From: Armatimonadota bacterium
Lineage (GTDB): Bacteria > Bacteroidota > Ignavibacteria > OLB7
Reading direction: 5' to 3'
NCBI GenBank assembly: GCA_020850315.1
Contig: JADZEY010000027.1
Coordinates: 1-52,044, forward strand
Length of the DNA stretch: 52,044 nt
Position 1 is the first letter of the stretch. Every line of letters begins with the position of its first letter. The notes beneath the pieces were generated by a model. The model was not told the DNA's origin and did not search any database. It saw only the letters and a program-made list of their open reading frames with translations. Position numbers and translations under genes: made by a program. Positions 1 to 10,154 of this stretch are shown here, piece by piece.

Positions 1-1703
1 CCCCGCATGATTCCGTACTGGCCCGGAATCCACGGCTTTCGGATCGGTTTTTTTCTTCCTTCAATCTCTATCCCAATCTCCTTCCCTTCAATGCTCCAGA
101 CTAATAGTGAGTTGGTTTGCTGCACGGTGGCTCCGTTGGGGAGCAGAAGCCGTTTCCATGTTACGCCGCCATCCTTCGATTGCATCCGAAATTCTTCCGT
201 TGGCTTGCCTGATGTTTCATCCAGCTGGCTTCCCATCAGCGCGTAGAGCGTGGTTCCGGTGGCGGTAAATTCCGTGGCGTTGCTATCCAGTTTTACCCGT
301 TTCCAGACGCTATCGCGGACAGCTTTTCGGTAGATCGCTCCATCGTTCATCTTCACCACAACGCCAAGATTATTGGCAACGCTGAGGGTCATTTCCCCTT
401 CTGGCAATTGGACATCCCACCAACCGGTTCCTTGGCTGTGGCTTATCAGCAGGATGTTTTGGAACCCATTCCCCACCGTTTCCACAATGATGATGCTATC
501 GGCAAACCACCATTTGTTTGGATAGGATTCTGTGGGGAAATAGGTGAGGTCCCAGGAGCGGCCGCTATCGAATGAGTTGAAAAGAATTTGCGCGCTGGAG
601 GCCCCGAACAACACCCCCGACGGAGCGACCATCCCCATGTTGATGCAGCCGAACAACGCGCTGTCGCGGCTGTCGTCGAACAGGGCGAAGGAGGCCGATG
701 ATGAAGGGGCCAGAGCACAGGCCGCACGATTCCAGATTGCGCCGCCATCGCGCGAGACCGCCAGCGAATCCACCGTGCGAACAATCATCACATCCCGATC
801 CCAGAACCAGTTGCCGATGTTCGGCGGCAGCAGGGAATCCACCACCACCCAATCGCTGTTCTGGCTGATGGAGGTGGCGTAGTAGGTGTGTCCCGTGCCA
901 TCCATGTCGTGGCCGGAAGCAAGGTAGAGGTGGGTGTCAATGGAGAGAAGTTGGAACTCATCGGTGATGAATCGGCGCGATTGCCAGCTACGCCCGGCGG
1001 TTTCGGAGAAATAGAGGCTATCGCCACAGGCCACGGTCAAAAATCCGCCGGAGATCAACGGGGTGCTGCAATCGGCCACGGGGGGGACGAAGGGCTGCCA
1101 TGTTGCGCCGTCATCGCGTGAGATCAGCGCGCCGGAGCGTGAGCTTGTGAGAAGGACAACGCCCGGCGCAGCATCAACAGCGGCAATCGGGCCCCAAGTG
1201 CTATCGGAAGGGAGGGGGAGTTCTTCAAAGAAGATGCCGGCATCGGTGGTGCGAAGCAACTGGCCATTAGTGGTCATCAGAAACCATGCCGAGCCAGTGG
1301 TGACGATGCGCTGGACACCAATCCCCACAAGCTCTTCCAGAATCTGCCATGTTTGGCCGTCGTCAGTGGAGCGGTAAATGGGGTAAGGATTTCCATCATC
1401 ATCAGCCCAGGAGGGTGAGTTCGGGACTGCCAGAATTGCGCCGTTGCCCGCAACGATTGTGCGGAGGAAAGGGCTCCAGAGGAACTCCACTTCCTCCCAC
1501 GTTTCACCAAGATCGGTTGAGCGGTACAGCCCAAACCGTTCCGATTCCTGGCCTATCAGCGTTCCGGTTTCGTGGTTGATTGCAAGATCAACAAAATGGA
1601 GGGAAGTGGAATCCTGTGGCTGGGCCAGCACCGGGGCCGCAACTACCGATAGCAGCAAGCAGAAGGACAGCCGCCCAAGCAGGCAACGAAGCGGAAATGG
1701 CAT
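1..1703 (-). CDS. Secreted BNR/YCF48-like repeat protein, 3' end outside window
   Basis: The frame stays open from about 1724 to the window edge, so about 567 residues are visible and the C-terminus is missing. I prefer the ATG at 1703, because it gives a compact signal peptide (MPFPLRCLLGRLSF..., cleaved near VLAQ); an in-frame ATG at 1724 adds seven residues. The body repeats the BNR/sortilin pattern S-x-D-x-G-x-x-W (STDLGETW, STDDGQTW, SRDDGATW, SRDGGAIW), which forms beta-propeller blades. No enzymatic residue is apparent. Other BNR proteins in this window end in a T9SS sorting domain, so the missing end may carry one; this is inference. It is the last gene of the leftward block, and a TACTTTTG -7 element lies 65-90 bases upstream. 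Confidence 0.85.
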   Translation of the reverse strand, partial: MPFPLRCLLGRLSFCLLLSVVAAPVLAQPQDSTSLHFVDLAINHETGTLIGQESERFGLYRSTDLGETWEEVEFLWSPFLRTIVAGNGAILAVPNSPSWADDDGNPYPIYRSTDDGQTWQILEELVGIGVQRIVTTGSAWFLMTTNGQLLRTTDAGIFFEELPLPSDSTWGPIAAVDAAPGVVLLTSSRSGALISRDDGATWQPFVPPVADCSTPLISGGFLTVACGDSLYFSETAGRSWQSRRFITDEFQLLSIDTHLYLASGHDMDGTGHTYYATSISQNSDWVVVDSLLPPNIGNWFWDRDVMIVRTVDSLAVSRDGGAIWNRAACALAPSSSASFALFDDSRDSALFGCINMGMVAPSGVLFGASSAQILFNSFDSGRSWDLTYFPTESYPNKWWFADSIIIVETVGNGFQNILLISHSQGTGWWDVQLPEGEMTLSVANNLGVVVKMNDGAIYRKAVRDSVWKRVKLDSNATEFTATGTTLYALMGSQLDETSGKPTEEFRMQSKDGGVTWKRLLLPNGATVQQTNSLLVWSIEGKEIGIEIEGRKKPIRKPWIPGQYGIMR

Positions 1704-1788
1704 AGCGATAGAGAGAGGGAGCATGAAGAAAACGTTGGAGAGCTTCTCGTGGGGCGGATTGACAGCTACCGTGCCGGGAAGCAGAGCG

Positions 1789-1796
1789 CAAAAGTA
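1789..1796 (-). promoter_or_regulatory. Bacteroidota-type -7 element for the BNR gene
   Basis: The minus strand reads TACTTTTG, an exact match to TAnnTTTG. A TTG at 1812-1814 (plus CAA) is only 15 bases upstream of it, shorter than the usual 19-20, so the -33 element is doubtful. Confidence 0.45.
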
Positions 1797-1861
1797 TTAC
1801 TCTTTCTGCCACAAGCATCGCCACAGCCGCTTTTTATCCGCACAATACTCCCTCTCTCTCC

Positions 1862-3415
1862 CTACCACGCCCACGTTCCGCTGATGATTGGGGCGGGGAT
1901 GATTGTTGCGTCTGAGCGTTGCCCGGTGGGAAGATTTAGGTTCAACCCCACGTCAACAGCAAAGCGATTGTTGAACCAGCGGAGAGCAATCCCCAACGGC
2001 AAGTAATCGGAATCTTGCAGCCAGTATCCTTCGGCCACTCCCTTCCAGTTCCGGCCAATTCGGTAATCCATTCCGCCGCCAAAGATCAGCGCCGAGCGGT
2101 CGAATGGAGCTTCGTAGTTAGGGGTGTGATGCCGCCATGAATATGCGACCGACAGGGTGGCGCGGCTGTCGTCGTCGCCAACGCTGAACGATAGATAGGG
2201 GGATGCCGCCACGATTGCGGAAATGTCACTTTCTGAGTATTGCCCCTGCACGCCAATCGCGCCCCGCACCACTCCGGACCTAATCACTTCATACCGTCCA
2301 CCCGCCGATGCCGTCAGCGAGTAGTTGATGAATGATGGAACGTACAACGCCCCAGCAAGCAGCGTCAATCGGTCAACGGGGGCGTATCCAGCAAGCCACC
2401 CCGCGCCGTCGTAGTTGGCAACAAACCCTTCCCCTTCCTCAATCGAACGCCCGGTGGGCCCCAGGATCAGGCGGTGCGCCGCAGGGTCCACAATAACCGG
2501 AGCCAGGCCGGGCGTGGCCAACGATTGTGGCGGGGTGATGGAGTTCTTCCGCTCGGCAATCGCCAACGGTTCTGGTGGTTGCAGTTGCGGTGCGGGCGTG
2601 GCCACCGCAAGCCGCACGGCTGGGGTGTCGGGTGGTTTTATTGGAGTAGGGCGTGGCTGTGGTCGCGGGCGCGGGCGCGGGGGAATGGGGCGAGGAGGGG
2701 TTGGGGGAAGAACCGTGGGGGCTGCCACCCGCACGTAAGCTGTGTCGGCAACGATGTAGTTGCTGAATCCCCCCGCCGGTTGGTCGCGGCGCAGATAGAC
2801 CAGCATCGGCACTTTGTGCAGCCCCGGGCGATGTGATTTGAAGCAGACTTGGTAGCGATACGTGAAGTCTTCGGGGAGCGTCACTGGCGGTTTCCGTTGC
2901 AGAAATTTGATAGTGAACAGGGGGGAGGGGCTAACAATCGAATCCACCACAAACGCGCGGTTCTCGGTGATGACGTGAAACTCGCGGCAAGCAATCTGGC
3001 CTGGCTGCACGTGGCCAAAATCTTCGCGGCTGATCCTCCATTCGTATTCGGTGGCGATCACAAGCTCCTCGGTTCTTCCGCTGCAATCGGTCACGCGAAG
3101 GTGAAGCGAGACGCTTCGGCTGACGGTTTTCACTTGGGCGATAAACTGGGCAGTGGTGGCGCAGCGGGCAAAAATTGGACTGGTGATAATCCGCAAATCG
3201 CGCGATTCCTGCCCGGTGACAAACGGCCCCCAAACCCCGGCTTGGCGGCGTTCAACTTTCATCACCCCACGTGGGGCACGGATGGTGAGAACATTCAGTC
3301 CGGTGTAGAATACGGTGGGATAGATAGAAATCTGCGCTGATGTTTGCTCCGCCGCGCCGGCCCAAATGGTGGCAAGCAGAAGAAGCAGAAGGTGATATGG
3401 GGCAGTAGCGCGCAT
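1862..3415 (-). CDS. Secreted protein with Pro/Arg-rich linker and C-terminal beta-barrel-like domain
   Basis: 517 residues, family not recognised. An N-terminal signal peptide (LLLLLLATIWAGAAEQTSAQ) is followed by a beta-rich region of about 210 residues with a few cysteines. Next comes a Pro/Arg-rich linker at about 240-275 (RPIPPRPRPRPQPRPTP). The last 220 residues are rich in alternating aromatic and polar residues and glycine and end in an aromatic residue (GTWAW), as outer-membrane beta-barrels often do. I infer an outer-membrane protein with a periplasmic N-terminal domain and a flexible linker. It starts 38 bases after the preceding leftward gene, so the two are probably co-transcribed. 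The domain order parallels that of the anti-sigma protein at 4511-5857. Confidence 0.8.
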   Translation of the reverse strand: MRATAPYHLLLLLLATIWAGAAEQTSAQISIYPTVFYTGLNVLTIRAPRGVMKVERRQAGVWGPFVTGQESRDLRIITSPIFARCATTAQFIAQVKTVSRSVSLHLRVTDCSGRTEELVIATEYEWRISREDFGHVQPGQIACREFHVITENRAFVVDSIVSPSPLFTIKFLQRKPPVTLPEDFTYRYQVCFKSHRPGLHKVPMLVYLRRDQPAGGFSNYIVADTAYVRVAAPTVLPPTPPRPIPPRPRPRPQPRPTPIKPPDTPAVRLAVATPAPQLQPPEPLAIAERKNSITPPQSLATPGLAPVIVDPAAHRLILGPTGRSIEEGEGFVANYDGAGWLAGYAPVDRLTLLAGALYVPSFINYSLTASAGGRYEVIRSGVVRGAIGVQGQYSESDISAIVAASPYLSFSVGDDDSRATLSVAYSWRHHTPNYEAPFDRSALIFGGGMDYRIGRNWKGVAEGYWLQDSDYLPLGIALRWFNNRFAVDVGLNLNLPTGQRSDATIIPAPIISGTWAW

Positions 3416-3453
3416 TGGGCGGCAAAGAAGTTCGCGGAAAATAGCATCGGGAA

Positions 3454-4389
3454 TCAGAAACGATAACCCAATCCCAAAAACGCCCCTTGCAACGCAAGCG
3501 TGTTAGCGCCCAGCAGCCGGACGTTGTAGCGGCCGTTGATGGATAGGTCATCGCCGATAGATACGAAGGCACCAGCAGATATTGCAAGGTAATTTTCGCG
3601 ATCAATCGTCAGAAATTTTCCGGTTCCACCATCAATCCGCTGCTGTGCTTCGGTGCTGCCGGCTGCCCCGGCGTAGAATGCACGCGCGGGGGAGGCAACG
3701 TCGCCAGTGCTAATCACACCTTGTGCCGCCACAAAAACCCCGGTCCCTTCCACCCGCGAGAACCCGACTTCGGCATTGATGATGACCTCATCCAACGGTT
3801 CTTCATCGCGCCAGTTGTAGGCAACGCTCCCCTTCAGCCATGTTTCCTCCATTGCAACGCCAACATGGGCGGCGGTGGTTGCTTGGAAGTATCCATCGCT
3901 CAGAAACGTGGGGTGGTTGGGGTCATCGTAAATCCCCTGATGAAACCCTGGGGGGATTTTCAGCATGGTGCTGACCGAAGTTTGGACGCTTCCACTGGTG
4001 ATCTGGTAGGTTCCGCCAAGCCCAAGCCAGACCGGCGCGAAGATGCTGCGATCCGGGAATCGTTCCTTGCTGTGGATGCGGAAGTATCCAAAGGGGAACT
4101 CGGCGTTCAATTCCAGGCCATCCATCACTCCATAGTCGGCAGTGATGCCAAAGGTGGTGGCCACGAACGAGGTCTGCAGCGTGTCGAATCGCTGCTGGTG
4201 TCCGTCGGCGTTGTAGTATCCTTCGGCGCTTCCCGAACCCCCGTAAATGCTGACAGACCCCTTCCCCGATGGGAGCAGAAATGATCCCCCGGCATCAGCC
4301 GCAGGCGCCGAAAAAAACAGGAGAATAACCGCTGCCAGAAGCAACGATGAAGCACGCAATGGTGAGTTTGGCAAAACTGAGCTTGGCAT
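3454..4389 (-). CDS. Outer-membrane beta-barrel protein, transporter-like
   Basis: About 311 residues from the ATG at 4389. A longer in-frame start at 4461 adds 24 residues that do not look like a signal sequence, while MPSSVLPNSPLRASSLLLAAV gives a normal signal peptide cleaved near APAADAGG. The mature protein is Gly- and aromatic-rich with alternating beta strands (SVSIYGGSGSAEGYY, GLELNAEFPFGYFRI, WLGLGGTYQITSG) and ends LGLGYRF, a typical C-terminal aromatic for BAM-dependent barrels. It resembles transporter-type or phenol-degradation-type outer-membrane proteins, but its substrate cannot be told. A hairpin at 4437-4473 separates it from the anti-sigma gene, so it may have its own promoter. 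Confidence 0.8.
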   Translation of the reverse strand: MPSSVLPNSPLRASSLLLAAVILLFFSAPAADAGGSFLLPSGKGSVSIYGGSGSAEGYYNADGHQQRFDTLQTSFVATTFGITADYGVMDGLELNAEFPFGYFRIHSKERFPDRSIFAPVWLGLGGTYQITSGSVQTSVSTMLKIPPGFHQGIYDDPNHPTFLSDGYFQATTAAHVGVAMEETWLKGSVAYNWRDEEPLDEVIINAEVGFSRVEGTGVFVAAQGVISTGDVASPARAFYAGAAGSTEAQQRIDGGTGKFLTIDRENYLAISAGAFVSIGDDLSINGRYNVRLLGANTLALQGAFLGLGYRF

Positions 4390-4436
4390 AGCAGAGATGG
4401 ATAAGTAAGAACGTGAATGCTGGCGTGAAAATATGG

Positions 4437-4473
4437 GAAGCGCCGGTCTTACACCCTGCAAGAACGGCGCTTC
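4437..4473 (-). terminator. Hairpin after the anti-sigma gene
   Basis: Arms GAAGCGCCG (4437-4445) and CGGCGCTTC (4465-4473) are perfectly complementary. An inner TCTT/AAGA pairing shortens the loop, and an AT-rich stretch follows on the minus strand. It begins about 38 bases after the stop of the leftward anti-sigma gene, so it probably ends or attenuates the sigma/anti-sigma transcript. Confidence 0.6.
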
Positions 4474-4510
4474 TACGGTTGCTCAAAAATTATGGAGTAG
4501 GCTCAGAGGA

Positions 4511-5857
4511 TTAGAAACCGGTTTCAATGCCGTAATACACCCCGTAATTCAGGCTGTTCTGGCCGTGGTTTGTCGTGATTGTGTACAGCCCCGCGCTCCC
4601 AATCCCTGCGGTTAGAGTGACGTTGGCGGAGGGGGAGTAGGCCAGATATGCCCGCAGATTTCCCAGCAGGGCGTTATCGGTTGCGCCAACCGTGACGCGG
4701 CCACAAATATCCATCGAGCGAGAGACCGGGAAACGGCGGTCGTAGAACACCGCGCCGTAGGTGACGCTCCGTTCCGGGTCCTGCTGTGTTGATTCGGTCT
4801 CTTCGGGAATTGGCGCACTAAACCGTGGGCCGGCTGGCCCTTTTGCCCCTGCGGTCGGATCACCCACCGAGCCTTTTGCAAATCCACCATTACCCCCGCC
4901 CGAAAATCCCGTTGGCTGATGGAAGGTGGAGGCTCCCATCTCCACACCAACACGGGTTTCCTTGCTGATGCTGAAGGCAAAGTAGTAGGTGTTCTGCATC
5001 AGCGCGCTGGGGGTTGGCAGTTTATCCACGTTTCCGGAACCGAGCGTCACCCCAACAGCAAACAGGCGGTTTCCCGGGGTAGGTGGCGGGGCAACCGGTG
5101 GCGTATCAATCCCATGTGGCGGCGGGGCGATTGCACCGCTTCCCGATTCGCTGTTGCTGCTTGGCAAGGCTGCCGGGGGGATTGTCCCCAGCGGTGAAAC
5201 GCGGGGTGATCTATCGGCCAATGGCGGCAGGGGCTGCTCGGTTGTTTTCGGTGCGGAATTATCGCTAACCGCAGCGGCAAGCTCAACATCGGATGCTGCT
5301 GCGCTGCCGCGTTCGGCTGGTGTGGTTGGCATCACCGCAGCGGCAATGCGCTGGTTTTCTGCCGGGGCCTTCCGTCCCCATTTGTGGGTTCGGGTTGCTC
5401 GGCTGCGGTTTCGGCTGGCATCATCTGCTGCTACTTGCGTTGCATTTGGAGTTGCTGGAGCAACTTGAGTTAGCTGGCCACCCCCTTGATGTTCCCAGAG
5501 TAACGTTGGCGTAAGTGCCAGCATTGTGGTTAGCCAAACGGCAACCAACGCACCGGCCGCAACCCGAAACGGGAGCATAACCCTGCGGCGTTTTGGTTCA
5601 TTGTGAAAAATTGGAGGGATTGGTTGGGGCTTTTGCAAGCCAGCAAACCTTGCGGCAACGGCAGCGCGTGTCTGTTCGCTTAATGGCGAAGGCGGGTTCA
5701 GCCGCAGAAGGTCGTCGTGGATATGGGAGCGAATCTCTAGAGTGTGGCGCAGATCCGCCATCCGATCAGGAACCTCCAGCAATTGTTGCAGCTGCTGAAG
5801 TTCCTTACTGGAGATTGTTCCATCCAGGTATTTATTGATAAGTCGTTCAAAGTTCAT
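4511..5857 (-). CDS. Anti-sigma factor fused to an outer-membrane beta-barrel-like domain (Dma-like)
   Basis: 448 residues. Residues 1-90 are a soluble helical region starting MNFERLINKYLDGTISSKEL, like the cytoplasmic part of FecR-type and related anti-sigma factors. Residues 95-121 form one transmembrane helix (MLPFRVAAGALVAVWLTTML) preceded by KRRR, which predicts a cytoplasmic N-terminus. Residues 122-262 are a Pro/Ala/Ser/Thr-rich disordered linker. Residues 263-448 have beta-barrel character (RLFAVGVTLGSG, TYYFAFSISKETRVGVEMG, LNYGVYYGIETGF) and end in Phe. The gene overlaps the upstream ECF sigma gene by 11 bases. The order cytoplasmic domain, inner-membrane helix, periplasmic linker, C-terminal barrel matches the dual-membrane-spanning anti-sigma factors (Dma) known in Bacteroides. 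The role assigned here is inference from architecture and context. Confidence 0.8.
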   Translation of the reverse strand: MNFERLINKYLDGTISSKELQQLQQLLEVPDRMADLRHTLEIRSHIHDDLLRLNPPSPLSEQTRAAVAARFAGLQKPQPIPPIFHNEPKRRRVMLPFRVAAGALVAVWLTTMLALTPTLLWEHQGGGQLTQVAPATPNATQVAADDASRNRSRATRTHKWGRKAPAENQRIAAAVMPTTPAERGSAAASDVELAAAVSDNSAPKTTEQPLPPLADRSPRVSPLGTIPPAALPSSNSESGSGAIAPPPHGIDTPPVAPPPTPGNRLFAVGVTLGSGNVDKLPTPSALMQNTYYFAFSISKETRVGVEMGASTFHQPTGFSGGGNGGFAKGSVGDPTAGAKGPAGPRFSAPIPEETESTQQDPERSVTYGAVFYDRRFPVSRSMDICGRVTVGATDNALLGNLRAYLAYSPSANVTLTAGIGSAGLYTITTNHGQNSLNYGVYYGIETGF

Positions 5858-6407
5858 GGTCGTTCACCACTGGGTAGAGTATTGTGCGAAGCATTTTGCG
5901 GGCGCGGAAAATCCGGATCTTAACCGTTGCAATCGAGGCGTTGATGATCTCCGCAATTTCTTGGTAGGAGTAGCCATCGTACTCGTACAGCACAATGGCT
6001 TCCCGGTAATCATGCGGCAGTTTGTTCAAGGCTGCGGCAACTTGTTCGTACAGAACGACATCGCGGATTTCGGCTTCGGTGACATTTGCGTCCGAGGTTT
6101 CGAACGGGACGGTGGTCTTTCGGTTGCGCTTCATGTTTAAGCAAACGTTCCGCACTATCGTGAAGAACCAAACCATGAAGTTCCGTCCGTCGTAGCTTTG
6201 GCGATGCTGGTACAGCCGCATAAACGCTTCTTGGAAAGCATCATGAGCCTGATCTTCATCCATCAGCACCTTCATGCAATAGACATAGACCTTCCGCTCA
6301 TACCGGTAGAACAGGGCGTTGAATGCCTCAACATTCCCTTCCTTCGCCTGCATGAACAAGTCGTTGTCTGGCAGTTCCGATTTCCGTATGGTCGTTGTTG
6401 CTCCCAT
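5847..6407 (-). CDS. ECF-family RNA polymerase sigma factor
   Basis: 186 residues, normal for an ECF (group 4) sigma factor. Region 2 covers about residues 17-95, with core-binding and -10-recognition segments (LFYRYERKVYVYCMKVL, DAFQEAFMRLY, WFFTIVRNVCLNMKR). A short linker leads to region 4 at about 125-180 (LNKLPHDYREAIVLYEYDG, then the HTH YSYQEIAEIINASIATVKIR). The start at 6407 gives a full region 2. The stop lies inside the next gene, giving an 11-base overlap, so translational coupling with the anti-sigma partner is expected. Likely targets are the envelope-protein genes immediately downstream; this is inference. Confidence 0.95.
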   Translation of the reverse strand: MGATTTIRKSELPDNDLFMQAKEGNVEAFNALFYRYERKVYVYCMKVLMDEDQAHDAFQEAFMRLYQHRQSYDGRNFMVWFFTIVRNVCLNMKRNRKTTVPFETSDANVTEAEIRDVVLYEQVAAALNKLPHDYREAIVLYEYDGYSYQEIAEIINASIATVKIRIFRARKMLRTILYPVVNDHEL

Positions 6408-6511
6408 TGGTTAGGGGGAACATACACAACAGCAAAACAATAGTTACCGGAAAAAACTGGGTTGTACGTCATCCCACCCGCCCCGCCCCTGTTCCGACAT
6501 ACAGCGTAACC

Positions 6512-6542
6512 TTGCATATCGGGTGGGAGGGGTCTATCTTTG
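6512..6542 (+). promoter_or_regulatory. lon promoter, TTG-N20-TATCTTTG
   Basis: TTG (6512-6514), a 20-base spacer and TATCTTTG (6535-6542) match the Bacteroidota housekeeping promoter TTG-N19/20-TAnnTTTG. Transcription should start near 6548-6550, four to six bases before the ATG at 6554. This makes a near-leaderless mRNA and rules out the longer in-frame start at 6395. Confidence 0.65.
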
Positions 6543-6553
6543 CCGCCTTACTT

Positions 6554-9106
<2,553 letters not shown>

Positions 9107-9264
9107 GCCTTCGGGCCCCGCTTTGGCTTCTTAAACTCAGGCATAGGCATTCGGTCATAGCCCCGCCAACACAAAAAAAACAGGGCACAAGGGGGGAGGG
9201 TGATTGTGTTGGATTTCTTGCCATATTTGCCAATAACCGTTTGACTTCTTTCAGGACGTTTGCC

Positions 9265-9651
9265 ATGAAGCTACACCTTCTACGCTGGTTGATGCCGATG
9301 CTGTTGGGGATTGCCCTACTGGGCCAGCCCCTTCATGCCCAGGACACCGACGACATCATCGAAAAACTGCGGCTGACGCAAACGCAGCGCGACCAAGTGA
9401 AAAAGCTGCGTGAAGCGTTCCGCAAGGAAACAGAGCCAATACGGGCCGACATCAACCGCCTGCTGGAAGAAGAGAAGGCGCTGAAAAAAGCAGCCAAAGT
9501 GAACACCGAGCAGCTGAAAACAGTCCTGAAGCAACGGGCCGATAAAGAAGTGGAGCTTTCGCTGGCACTGACAACGTTTGTTCAAAACCTTGAAGCGTTG
9601 TTTACCCCAGAACAGCTGAAACAGTGGCGGGCGTTAAAAGAAGGGAAGTGA
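9265..9651 (+). CDS. Small periplasmic Spy/CpxP-like helical protein
   Basis: 128 residues from the ATG at 9265. The signal peptide [20 protein letters not shown] ends near QPLHAQD. The mature protein is almost entirely charged amphipathic helix and has the LTxxQ signature ([14 protein letters not shown]) near its start and a second related segment ([13 protein letters not shown]) at its end, as in the Spy/CpxP family of periplasmic chaperones and zinc-resistance-associated proteins. A role in envelope stress is inferred from the family. An in-frame TTG at 9241 would add eight residues ahead of the signal peptide and is unlikely. A strong hairpin follows 20 bases after the stop. Confidence 0.8.
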   Translation: MKLHLLRWLMPMLLGIALLGQPLHAQDTDDIIEKLRLTQTQRDQVKKLREAFRKETEPIRADINRLLEEEKALKKAAKVNTEQLKTVLKQRADKEVELSLALTTFVQNLEALFTPEQLKQWRALKEGK

Positions 9652-9951
9652 AATCATAAATACCCGTAACCACAGCAACGCTGCCAAAACGGAGGTCATC
9701 AGCACCCTCAGTTTTGGCAGCGTTGCTGTTGTATTGCGGGAACGTTGTTCATCAATCGGACCATCTGCGTACTTCCCCATATACTCCTTTACCCCTTCCT
9801 CTCCCATTTTCTCGATTTCTGCAGCCCGCTTCTTTTGCTGCTCGGTAAACGTGTTATCCAGTGAGTCCAGTTTGTTAGCAACAGCTATGGAATTGCTGGA
9901 TTGGCAAGAGAAGAGGCATCCGTGAACCACAAAACCCCCACTTCCTTTCAT
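9634..9951 (-). CDS. Possible small lipoprotein with charged helix
   Basis: About 105 residues. The N-terminus MKGSGGFVVHGCLFSCQSSN contains a possible lipobox (LFSC) but only a weak hydrophobic core. The middle is a convincing charged helix (FTEQQKKRAAEIEKMGEEGV). The C-terminal 30 residues are translated from the large inverted repeat at 9672-9729 and run past the end of the facing gene, so the true end is doubtful. A TACTTTTG -7 element at 9975-9982 (minus) supports transcription. I do not recognise the family. Confidence 0.45.
   Translation of the reverse strand: MKGSGGFVVHGCLFSCQSSNSIAVANKLDSLDNTFTEQQKKRAAEIEKMGEEGVKEYMGKYADGPIDEQRSRNTTATLPKLRVLMTSVLAALLWLRVFMISLPFF
9672..9729. terminator. 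Perfect 19-bp inverted repeat, probable bidirectional terminator
   Basis: Arm 9672-9690 (ACAGCAACGCTGCCAAAAC) is the exact reverse complement of 9711-9729, with a 20-base loop. It starts 20 bases after the stop of the Spy-like gene. There is no clear T-run on either side, so it may act as an mRNA-stabilising hairpin rather than a classical terminator. Confidence 0.6.
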
Positions 9952-9974
9952 CACAGCAATAGCTGAGTTGCGGG

Positions 9975-9982
9975 CAAAAGTA
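9975..9982 (-). promoter_or_regulatory. -7 element TACTTTTG ahead of the small lipoprotein ORF
   Basis: The minus strand reads TACTTTTG, an exact TAnnTTTG match about 25 bases upstream of the ATG at 9951. The nearest TTG is 16 bases upstream of it, slightly close for a -33 element. Confidence 0.4.
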
Positions 9983-10154
9983 CGCCTTTCTCAGGGTGCA
10001 ATCATGCTGTCCAGCTGCAAGTTTTTGGCAGGCTTGCGCAAGCGTAACCACAGGGCAACGGTTTCGTGACCAAAATGGAATTATTTTTTTGAAGTAGGTG
10101 ATTGTTCAGCAACTGAACACCACGGGAACAACAGATCACATTGATGAACAGACC

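Noticed and set aside
1-1703. Plus-strand and other-frame ORFs (7-246, 544-882, 888-1121, 446-784)
   Set aside because: They are shadows of the minus-strand BNR gene, whose frame shows repeated S-x-D-x-G-x-x-W motifs.
6395-6553. N-terminal extension of Lon
   Set aside because: The promoter at 6512-6542 lies inside it and Lon homology begins after 6554.
9107-9140. Terminator hairpin after lon
   Set aside because: The AAGCC/GGCTT pairing is short and the GC core cannot form a proper loop.
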